A stretch of 11,132 bases of DNA. Origin: Gammaproteobacteria bacterium. Lineage in GTDB: Bacteria > Pseudomonadota > Gammaproteobacteria > Chromatiales > Chromatiaceae. The position numbers were made by a program, and so were the translations under genes. The notes under the pieces were generated by a model that did no database searches, was not told the origin of the DNA, and was given only the letters and a program-made list of their open reading frames with translations. The stretch covers positions 1-11,132 of the forward strand of contig JABDQZ010000317.1 in assembly GCA_013041975.1 (NCBI GenBank), given 5' to 3'. Positions 1 through 4,966 of the stretch are shown in pieces; within the stretch, counting starts at the first letter, position 1, and the number at the start of each line of letters is the position of its first letter.

Positions 1-398
1 GCATGTATGTGATCTTCGTGACTGTGTACACCACCAGGGGATAACAGGCCGACAAGATGAACGGCTTTATTATTTTCAATAGCAAGATCAACGGCATCTG
101 TCAGTGTACGGTTTTCAAAGAAAGAACCGGTTCTGATAGAACGGCTGATACGGGTAATTTCCTGGTAAACCACTCGACCGGCACCGAGGTTCAGGTGGCC
201 TACTTCCGAATTGCCCATCTGTCCTGCTGGCAAACCGACGGATGAACCCGATGTGGAAATTTCAGTATGTGGGTGTTCCTTGAGCAAACGATCAAAAACC
301 GGCTTTTTAGCGGCATAAATGGCGTTAAATTCGTCTTTTTCGCTGTTTCCCCAGCCATCAAGGATTAACAGGACGACAGTTTTTACTTTTCCGGACAT
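1..398 (-). CDS. gpmI: 2,3-bisphosphoglycerate-independent phosphoglycerate mutase, N-terminal part (cut by window edge)
   Basis: This cytoplasmic glycolytic enzyme interconverts 3- and 2-phosphoglycerate through a phosphoserine intermediate and uses two metal ions (family knowledge). About 132 residues are visible of a family length near 510; the rest lies beyond base 1. The start is the ATG at 398-396, giving MSGKVKTVVLLILDGWG. Asp14 in LILDGWG is a metal ligand. The motif MGNSEVGH at residues 61-68 carries the nucleophile Ser64. GVHSH at about 123-127 contains the conserved active-site histidine. A possible ribosome site AGGA lies rather far (13 bases) upstream. The gene is divergent from the arsR-type gene, with 277 bases between them. 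The same gpmI/yibN divergence is found in E. coli. Nothing is odd in the visible part. Confidence 0.96.
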   Translation of the reverse strand, partial: MSGKVKTVVLLILDGWGNSEKDEFNAIYAAKKPVFDRLLKEHPHTEISTSGSSVGLPAGQMGNSEVGHLNLGAGRVVYQEITRISRSIRTGSFFENRTLTDAVDLAIENNKAVHLVGLLSPGGVHSHEDHIH

Positions 399-675
399 CT
401 AAATTATTTATTCCTGAAGCGGAGCTACTAAGCTGCTGTGTTAACAGCATTTTCTTCATGTTAGAGCTAAATCATTGAAATTACAGCTATTAAATCATGC
501 CCTGCAGGTTAAATCCAGAGTCAGCCCCGTTAGGGACTACACAAATTGCACGGTTTTTCATTGAATTGTCATTTTTCAGGCAAATAATCAAAAAAGCTTG
601 GATTCACTCTTTTCGATAATCAATGTATTATTCATTAATGTACTACTGATAAAAGGGTAAGATGGTTGTCTTATT
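399..675. promoter_or_regulatory. Divergent intergenic region between gpmI and the arsR-type gene
   Basis: This 277-base AT-rich stretch has no convincing gene and must hold promoters for both flanking genes. On the + strand, TTGAAT (561-566), 16 bases, then AATAAT (583-588) is a possible sigma70 promoter for the arsR operon. The 8-base palindrome CATTAATG (633-640) lies between that promoter and the regulator's start at 676, a plausible place for an autoregulatory ArsR-family operator. A repeated ATGTA (623-627 and 638-642) is also present. None of these sites is strong, so the assignments are tentative. Confidence 0.35.
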
Positions 676-1023
676 ATGAATACCCCTGAAACTCCAATCC
701 TGAATTCCAAATTTGATTCTGTTGACCAGCTTCTGAGCGGCGACGCTGACATTGAAAGGGCATCACGCTCTCTGAAAGCCATGTCACATCCTCTGCGACT
801 GAAAATTCTGTGTACACTGGGTGACCAGGAAGTCAGCGTTCAGGACATTGTCGAGCAGGTCGGAACTTCACAGAGCAATATTTCTCAACACCTGGCGATT
901 TTACGTGACAAGGGTATCCTGCATTCCCGCAAGGATGCCAATCGTGTGTATTACAAAGTTGGTGATTCACGCACCCTGAAACTCATCTCCATGATGCGTG
1001 ATGTTTTCTGCATGAGTGAATAA
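676..1023 (+). CDS. ArsR/SmtB-family winged-helix regulator with SqrR/BigR-like cysteine pair
   Basis: A 115-residue DNA-binding repressor of ArsR type. The core begins at LKAMSHPLRLKILCTLGD (about 33-50). The recognition helix is SQSNISQHLAILRDKG (65-80) and the wing is SRKDANRVYYKV (84-95). The metal-site signature ELCVCDL of classic ArsR/SmtB proteins is replaced by EVSVQDI, so it is probably not a metal sensor of that class. Its only two cysteines are Cys46 in helix 2 and Cys112 near the C-terminus, 66 residues apart. From memory, the dithiol sulfide/persulfide sensors SqrR (Cys41/Cys107) and BigR (Cys42/Cys108) have the same spacing. It is the first gene of the run ending at gpsA, six bases before a rhodanese gene. 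The start ATG has only a weak ribosome site. The family call is firm; persulfide sensing is inference. Confidence 0.9.
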   Translation: MNTPETPILNSKFDSVDQLLSGDADIERASRSLKAMSHPLRLKILCTLGDQEVSVQDIVEQVGTSQSNISQHLAILRDKGILHSRKDANRVYYKVGDSRTLKLISMMRDVFCMSE

Positions 1024-1029
1024 AAACCC

Positions 1030-1452
1030 ATGATTGAACAGATTATCGAATTTACCGGTAACCATATGTTACTGGTTACAGCCCTTATTATTTCCATACT
1101 CTTGCTGATTCAGAACCTGATGGCGGGCAACAAGGGTAATATTACTCCTGTTGAAGCGACCGAGATGATCAATCATGATGATGCTGTTGTCATTGATGTT
1201 CGTCCGGCAGCTGATTATTCCAAGGGCCATATCATCAATGCCATCAATATTCCGGCCAGTAACCTGCTTACCCAGTTAAACCAGGTGGAAAAATATAAAA
1301 ACAAAAAAATCATCATGAGCTGCCGCTCGGGTGCACAGTCTGCTGTTGCCTGCAAACAACTTGGCAAACAGGGATTTGAAAACGTTTATAATCTCAAGGG
1401 TGGCATTCTCAACTGGCAGAGTGAAAACCTGCCTGTAACAACAAAAAAATAA
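1030..1452 (+). CDS. yibN: Membrane-anchored single-domain rhodanese (YibN type)
   Basis: A 140-residue protein with one N-terminal membrane segment (about residues 13-31, LLVTALIISILLLIQNLMA) followed by one rhodanese domain (about 38-132). The domain contains the typical VVIDVRPAADYSKGHI stretch and the active-site loop CRSGAQS, with Cys98 as the expected persulfide-carrying nucleophile. The end, NVYNLKGGILNW, is typical of the fold. Sulfurtransferases of this type move sulfane sulfur between thiols; the natural donor and acceptor of YibN are not well defined. The gene lies 6 bases after the regulator and 12 before secB, so all three are probably co-transcribed. In E. coli yibN is followed by grxC, which is missing here. 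The start ATG has little ribosome-site signal and may depend on coupling to the upstream gene. Confidence 0.9.
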   Translation: MIEQIIEFTGNHMLLVTALIISILLLIQNLMAGNKGNITPVEATEMINHDDAVVIDVRPAADYSKGHIINAINIPASNLLTQLNQVEKYKNKKIIMSCRSGAQSAVACKQLGKQGFENVYNLKGGILNWQSENLPVTTKK

Positions 1453-1464
1453 CCAGGATACTTC

Positions 1465-1941
1465 ATGAGTAACGATCAGGAACCACAGGCGACCCAGCAG
1501 GCCCCTCAACTTGAACTGGGCATTCAGCGCGTTTATATCAAGGACGTTTCGTTTGAAACACCCAACTCCCCGGAAATTTTCACCGCTGAGTGGAAACCCA
1601 ACATGGATATCAACCTGGGGACTGAAACCAAAAAGCTTTCTGACAACATCTTTGAAGTTGTTTTGAAAGTGACTGTTACGGTCAAGTCCGAAGAAAAGAC
1701 TGCATTTCTGGCAGAAGTGCATCAGGCTGGCATTTTCATGATTAAAGGGCTTGAAGAGTCCCAGCTAGCGCCGGTATTCGGCATTACCTGTCCCAATATT
1801 CTGTTTCCTTATGTACGCGAAGCCGTCTCTGACCTGGTCAACAAGGGAAGTTTCCCGCAGCTGGTATTATCGCCTATCAATTTTGAAGCGCTGTTTGCAC
1901 AGCAAATGCAACAGCAGCAGTCAAAGGAAGCTCAACACTAA
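1465..1941 (+). CDS. secB: Protein-export chaperone SecB
   Basis: SecB is a cytoplasmic homotetrameric chaperone that keeps precursor proteins unfolded and hands them to SecA at the Sec translocon. The 158-residue length fits the family (E. coli 155). Recognisable stretches are QRVYIKDVSFETPNSPEIF (about residues 21-39), the LGTETKKL strand, and the conserved LFPYVREAVSDLVNKGSFPQLVLSPINFEALF block near the C-terminus. The tail is rich in glutamine. The start ATG follows an AGGA ribosome site. It sits 12 bases after the rhodanese gene and 16 before gpsA; secB-gpsA adjacency is conserved in gammaproteobacteria. Nothing unusual is seen. Confidence 0.97.
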   Translation: MSNDQEPQATQQAPQLELGIQRVYIKDVSFETPNSPEIFTAEWKPNMDINLGTETKKLSDNIFEVVLKVTVTVKSEEKTAFLAEVHQAGIFMIKGLEESQLAPVFGITCPNILFPYVREAVSDLVNKGSFPQLVLSPINFEALFAQQMQQQQSKEAQH

Positions 1942-1957
1942 TTAACAGGAAATCAAT

Positions 1958-2956
1958 ATGAGCAAGATTGCAGTCATTGGCGCTGGCTCCTGGGGAACCG
2001 CCCTGGCATTGCAACTGGCTCGTAACCCTATTCATGTTTCCCTGTGGGGGCACCTTCCTGAAGATGTCGAAAAAATGCAGGCAGAACAGCAAAACAGCGC
2101 GTTTCTGCCTGGCTTTGCCTTTCCGCGTAACCTGCAACCCGAAATTTCGTTACAACTTGCTGTCGAAAATGCGGACGAAATTCTGATTGTTGTTCCCAGC
2201 CGTGCATTTTCTGCTGTCGCCCGACAGCTTGCAGCGATCGTTGATAAAGAGGTACCGGTCAGCTGGGCAACCAAAGGGCTTGATCCTGCTGATAATGCCC
2301 TGCTCAGTGAAGTCTGCCAGTCCATTTTGGGAACGCAGCGTTCCTACGCCGTCATTTCCGGGCCAACCTTTGCCCTTGAAGTGGCACAGCACCTGCCTAC
2401 GGCTATCGTGATTGCCGCAACCCGGCAAGCACATGGTGAACGTCTTGCGAGCTATCTGAAGGATGAGCGTTTCCGGCCTTACATCAGCGATGACTTGATC
2501 GGTGTCCAGGTTGGCGGAGCTGCAAAAAATATTATGGCGATTTCTGCCGGCGTCTGCGATGGACTTGGTTTTGGTGCTAATACCCGGGCCGCCCTCATTA
2601 CCCGTGGCCTGGCAGAAATCACCCGCTTCGGTATTGCACTTGGTGCTCGTGCTGAAACCTTTATGGGACTGGCCGGACTTGGCGATCTGGTTCTGACCTG
2701 TACCGATGACAAGTCACGCAATCGCCGCTGCGGCCTGGCCCTGGCTGAAGGAATGACTGTTGAACAGGCAAAAATTTCTATCGGTCAGGAAATTGAAGGT
2801 ATTGGTACAGCCAAAGAAATCCTTTTAAAGGCCGCCAGTATTAATATCGAGATGCCCATCACCGAACAGGCTTACAAGGTACTGTATGAAGGACTTGATC
2901 CGGCGGAAGCGGTGAAAGTACTACTGGCGCGCGAAATCAGGAACGAAGCTGACTAA
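1958..2956 (+). CDS. gpsA: Glycerol-3-phosphate dehydrogenase [NAD(P)+]
   Basis: Reduces dihydroxyacetone phosphate to sn-glycerol 3-phosphate, the backbone for phospholipid synthesis, in the cytoplasm. The 332-residue protein is full length. Its N-terminal Rossmann motif is GAGSWGTALA (residues 8-17). SWATKGL (102-108) includes the conserved Lys106, and GPTFALEVA (135-143) follows. GGAAKNIMAISAGVCDGLGFGANTRAALITRG contains the catalytic Lys190. GLAGLGDLVLTCTDDKSRNRRCG (about 237-259) is the family signature of the substrate domain. A good AGGA ribosome site precedes the ATG. It is the last gene of the probable regulator-rhodanese-secB-gpsA operon. The cysE gene that follows gpsA in E. coli is absent; a convergent terminator and trmL come next. 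Confidence 0.97.
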   Translation: MSKIAVIGAGSWGTALALQLARNPIHVSLWGHLPEDVEKMQAEQQNSAFLPGFAFPRNLQPEISLQLAVENADEILIVVPSRAFSAVARQLAAIVDKEVPVSWATKGLDPADNALLSEVCQSILGTQRSYAVISGPTFALEVAQHLPTAIVIAATRQAHGERLASYLKDERFRPYISDDLIGVQVGGAAKNIMAISAGVCDGLGFGANTRAALITRGLAEITRFGIALGARAETFMGLAGLGDLVLTCTDDKSRNRRCGLALAEGMTVEQAKISIGQEIEGIGTAKEILLKAASINIEMPITEQAYKVLYEGLDPAEAVKVLLAREIRNEAD

Positions 2957-2959
2957 ACC

Positions 2960-3000
2960 AACAGCTTATTGAAATTCAGGCATTTTCAAAAGCTGTTTTT
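2960..3000 (+). terminator. Shared convergent terminator between gpsA and trmL
   Basis: AACAGCTT (2960-2967) pairs with AAGCTGTT (2990-2997), and TTGAAA (2969-2974) with TTTCAA (2984-2989). Together they make a 14-base-pair stem with one bulged A at 2968 and a 9-base loop. Three more T residues follow on the + strand, giving a TTTTT run that fits termination of gpsA. The trmL stop codon (2988-2986) lies inside the stem. The stem is AT-rich, so its strength is uncertain. Confidence 0.65.
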
Positions 3001-3450
3001 AAAATCCAGCTGCCGCCAGCCCTCATAAACAATCACTGAAACGGCATTGGACAGGTTCATGCTGCGACTGTCTTGCCGCATGGGTAAACGCAAGCAATGA
3101 TCCATGCCACGTGCCTCCCTGATGTCCTGTGGCAATCCACGGGTTTCCGGCCCGAAAACAAGAAAGTCGCCTTCCTGATAACTGACATCAGTATAGTATC
3201 TTTTTGCCTTTGTACTGAAGGTATACAGATTTGTCGGAGCCGTTTTATTTATGAAATCATCCCAGTTATCATAGGACCTGACATCAGCCCATTCGTGATA
3301 ATCCAGCCCGGCTCGACGCATACGTTTATCGTCCAGGTCAAAACCTAGAGGCCTGATTAAATGCAGGTAACAACCTGTATTGGCACATAAGCGAATGATA
3401 TTACCGGTGTTTGGCGGTATTTCCGGCTGATACAAAACAATATTGAACAC
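2986..3450 (-). CDS. trmL: tRNA (cytidine/uridine(34)-2'-O)-methyltransferase TrmL
   Basis: A SPOUT-class methyltransferase that 2'-O-methylates the wobble base 34 of certain leucine tRNAs using S-adenosylmethionine (family knowledge). At 154 residues it is the usual length for this single-domain enzyme. Conserved features are MFNIVLYQPEIPPNTGNIIR at the N-terminus, RLCANTG (20-26), the cofactor-knot motif FGPETRGLP (99-107), LRLPM (120-124), and RSMNLSNAVSVIVYE (129-143). The start is a GTG codon (3450-3448). It faces gpsA tail to tail and is divergent from the pyrD-like gene with only 29 bases between the starts, so one or both promoters must lie inside the neighbouring coding sequence. In E. 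coli trmL lies beyond cysE in the same cluster. Confidence 0.95.
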   Translation of the reverse strand: MFNIVLYQPEIPPNTGNIIRLCANTGCYLHLIRPLGFDLDDKRMRRAGLDYHEWADVRSYDNWDDFINKTAPTNLYTFSTKAKRYYTDVSYQEGDFLVFGPETRGLPQDIREARGMDHCLRLPMRQDSRSMNLSNAVSVIVYEGWRQLDFKNSF

Positions 3451-3479
3451 GGCTTTCTACTAAATATTTGAGAGACAAG

Positions 3480-4448
3480 ATGACCCAGCATACCGATCCG
3501 CTTTCCACCACTTTCTGCGGCATGTCGTTTCAGACACCCCTGGTACTGCTTTCCGGCTGCGTAGGCTTTGGTGAAGAGTACACACGTGTGAAAGGTTTTA
3601 GCAACCGTGATGTTGGTGCCATTTGTCTTAAGGGTACGACCCAGACCCAACGCCCGGGCAATGCTCCTCACCGTGTCTACGAAACCAGTTCGGGAATGCT
3701 TAATGCTATAGGCCTGCAAAATCCCGGGGTTGATCACGTTGTTGACAACATTCTGCCAGAACTGGATTTTTCAGAAACACGCTTTATCGCTAATGTTTCC
3801 GGTTCCACCATTGAAGAATATCGCTACGTCACTGAACGCTTTAACGATTCTGATATAGATGCCATTGAAATCAATATCTCCTGTCCGAATGTCAAGGAAG
3901 GCGGTGTCGCCTTTGGAAATGATCCTGAAATGTCTGCCCGAGTTGTTACAGCCTGTCGTGAGGTGACGGATAAACCCCTGATTACAAAATTGTCACCCAA
4001 CCAGACAGATATCGCTTTGAATGCCCGTCTTTGTATTGAAGCTGGCAGCGATGCCTTTGCTGTCATCAACACCCTGATGGGGATGTCAATAGATATTGAA
4101 AGCCGCACGCCCGTCATTGGCAACAATCAGGGGGGCCTGTCCGGCCCGGCAATCAAGCCCATTGCGTTACTCAAGGTCCATCAGGTTCATCAGGTCTGTC
4201 GCGAGCACAATGTCCCCATCATTGGCCAGGGCGGCATCACCACAACTGAGGATGCTATCGAATTTCTGATTGCCGGGGCTTCTGCCATTGGTATCGGAAC
4301 TTCCCTGTTCTATGACCCGCTGATATGTCCAAAGATCAACGCAGGCATAAGTAAATACCTTGCAAAACATAACTTTGGAAATATTTCGGAACTGATTGGC
4401 ACGCTATCACTAAATACCCCGCCACCATCACAATGCCTTTGTGGATAA
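3480..4448 (+). CDS. pyrD: Dihydroorotate dehydrogenase, class 1B-like catalytic subunit
   Basis: A 322-residue flavin enzyme for the oxidation of dihydroorotate to orotate in pyrimidine synthesis. It belongs to the soluble class 1 enzymes: NISCPNVKEGGVAFGNDPE (residues 132-150) places the catalytic base at Cys135, where class 2 enzymes have serine. Other matches are LKGTTQTQRPGN (50-61), LNAIGLQNPG (74-83), Lys170 in ITKLSPN, INTLMGMSIDIESR (196-209) and GGLSGPAIKP (218-227). IIGQGGI and GASAIGIGTSLF are typical of the FMN phosphate site. The wording fits class 1B, which normally pairs with the iron-sulfur/FAD subunit PyrK; no pyrK is in the window. Gammaproteobacteria mostly use membrane class 2 PyrD, so this is somewhat unusual. 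ATG 3480 was preferred over an upstream TTG at 3468 because GAGAG lies at a good distance. The short tail ending QCLCG is unusual. Confidence 0.88.
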   Translation: MTQHTDPLSTTFCGMSFQTPLVLLSGCVGFGEEYTRVKGFSNRDVGAICLKGTTQTQRPGNAPHRVYETSSGMLNAIGLQNPGVDHVVDNILPELDFSETRFIANVSGSTIEEYRYVTERFNDSDIDAIEINISCPNVKEGGVAFGNDPEMSARVVTACREVTDKPLITKLSPNQTDIALNARLCIEAGSDAFAVINTLMGMSIDIESRTPVIGNNQGGLSGPAIKPIALLKVHQVHQVCREHNVPIIGQGGITTTEDAIEFLIAGASAIGIGTSLFYDPLICPKINAGISKYLAKHNFGNISELIGTLSLNTPPPSQCLCG

Positions 4449-4466
4449 TGATTATCCAGGTATAAT
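4439..4466 (+). promoter_or_regulatory. Candidate sigma70 promoter with a palindrome in its spacer
   Basis: A perfect TATAAT -10 box (4461-4466) sits 16 bases after TTGTGG (4439-4444), a weak -35 box. The 17-base palindrome TGGATAATGATTATCCA (4442-4458) fills nearly the whole spacer, where a bound repressor or spacer-distorting activator would act. Transcription would begin near 4473 and read into the 74-residue gene with a leader of about 125 bases. The promoter is inferred from sequence only. Confidence 0.45.
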
Positions 4467-4535
4467 GCTATCAGAATTTAGATAGCAGTTATCTCTAAAG
4501 AGATAGTCCAATATATCAGCGTGTCATGATATATT
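4442..4535. repeat. Cluster of four perfect inverted repeats with GATA/TATC cores
   Basis: Four perfect inverted repeats follow one another within 94 bases. (1) 4442-4458, 8-base arms TGGATAAT/ATTATCCA around one G. (2) 4466-4487, 7-base arms TGCTATC/GATAGCA with an 8-base loop. (3) 4490-4505, 7-base arms TATCTCT/AGAGATA with a 2-base centre. (4) 4510-4535, 9-base arms AATATATCA/TGATATATT with an 8-base loop. Every arm carries GATA or its complement TATC. The first overlaps the pyrD stop codon (4446-4448). They could be adjacent operator sites or RNA hairpins in the leader of the next gene. There is no T-run after any of them that would make a standard terminator. Confidence 0.7.
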
Positions 4536-4596
4536 CTGCTTTTTATTGATGGCTGCTCTGGCAGTTTTAAGTGAAAAGTTCCTGGAGAACAAAGAC

Positions 4597-4821
4597 ATGA
4601 GCGATGTAGAAGCACTGAAAAAAGAGAAAAATGACCTGATTGCTGAAATGCTGGTAATGCAGAAGCAATTCATTGATTACGAACACGATAACGGTATTTC
4701 CGGCAAGGATTACTACTATTCCCAGGATGGCCTGCTGGCTGACTACCGTCAGAAATACATGGACATGGCAATGAAAGTTGTTGACCTGTCACATGAGATT
4801 GTTGGTTCTTCACGCTTCTAA
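4597..4821 (+). CDS. Small conserved-looking protein of unknown function (74 aa)
   Basis: I do not recognise a family. The 74-residue product is highly charged and probably all-helical. A first helix (about residues 4-30) has alternating Lys/Glu and hydrophobic positions (EALKKEKNDLIAEMLVMQKQFIDYE). A turn, NGISGKDYYY (32-41), rich in glycine and tyrosine, follows. A second helix (about 44-70) has Met and Val on one face. There are no cysteines, signal peptide or membrane segment, which suggests a small cytoplasmic helical hairpin or dimer. ATG 4597 was chosen because GGAG (4584-4587) lies 9 bases upstream; the earlier in-frame starts at 4546 and 4549 lack a ribosome site. It is followed directly by a strong terminator and preceded by the palindrome cluster, so it looks like an independently transcribed, tightly regulated gene. 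Confidence 0.8.
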   Translation: MSDVEALKKEKNDLIAEMLVMQKQFIDYEHDNGISGKDYYYSQDGLLADYRQKYMDMAMKVVDLSHEIVGSSRF

Positions 4822-4838
4822 GCCAGTTCCAGCAATAC

Positions 4839-4867
4839 AAAAAAACCCGCATAAGCGGGTTTTTTTT
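4839..4867 (+). terminator. Rho-independent terminator of the 74-residue gene
   Basis: ACCCGC (4845-4850), a four-base ATAA loop and GCGGGT (4855-4860) form a GC-rich stem. It is flanked by A residues upstream and eight T residues (4860-4867) downstream, which extend the pairing. The stop codon of the gene (4819-4821) is only about 20 bases away. This is a textbook terminator that could also act weakly in reverse. Confidence 0.93.
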
Positions 4868-4907
4868 CGCCCCTCTCCTTTTATTGTGTCACTAAGCTAT
4901 TTTCCGA

Positions 4908-4936
4908 TTGACGCTCATTGCGCCTTTACTTATCCT
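4908..4936 (+). promoter_or_regulatory. Sigma70-type promoter for the HDOD gene
   Basis: TTGACG (4908-4913) is five of six matches to the -35 consensus. It is followed by an optimal 17-base spacer and TATCCT (4931-4936) as the -10 box. A transcript would start near 4943, leaving a leader of about 24 bases before the ATG at 4967. It lies just after the preceding terminator, so the HDOD gene is probably transcribed on its own. Confidence 0.55.
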
Positions 4937-4966
4937 CTTGTTACAGCAAGCATTTAGAGATTGGGA

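Noticed and set aside
434..453. Small hairpin TGCTGT-GTTA-ACAGCA followed by TTTT, looking like a + strand terminator
   Set aside because: No + strand gene ends upstream of it, the stem is only six pairs, and it lies in the gpmI leader region; it may be chance.
1276..1722. A 148-codon frame on the minus strand over the rhodanese and secB genes
   Set aside because: Both genes on the + strand are clear by motif; the antisense translation has no recognisable domain.
3357..3737. A 126-codon minus-strand frame across the trmL-pyrD junction
   Set aside because: It overlaps two recognised genes and their start regions and has no protein-like features.
4546..4596. N-terminal extension of the 74-residue protein from TTG 4546 or ATG 4549
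   Set aside because: No ribosome site precedes these codons, while ATG 4597 has GGAG at a proper distance inside this stretch.
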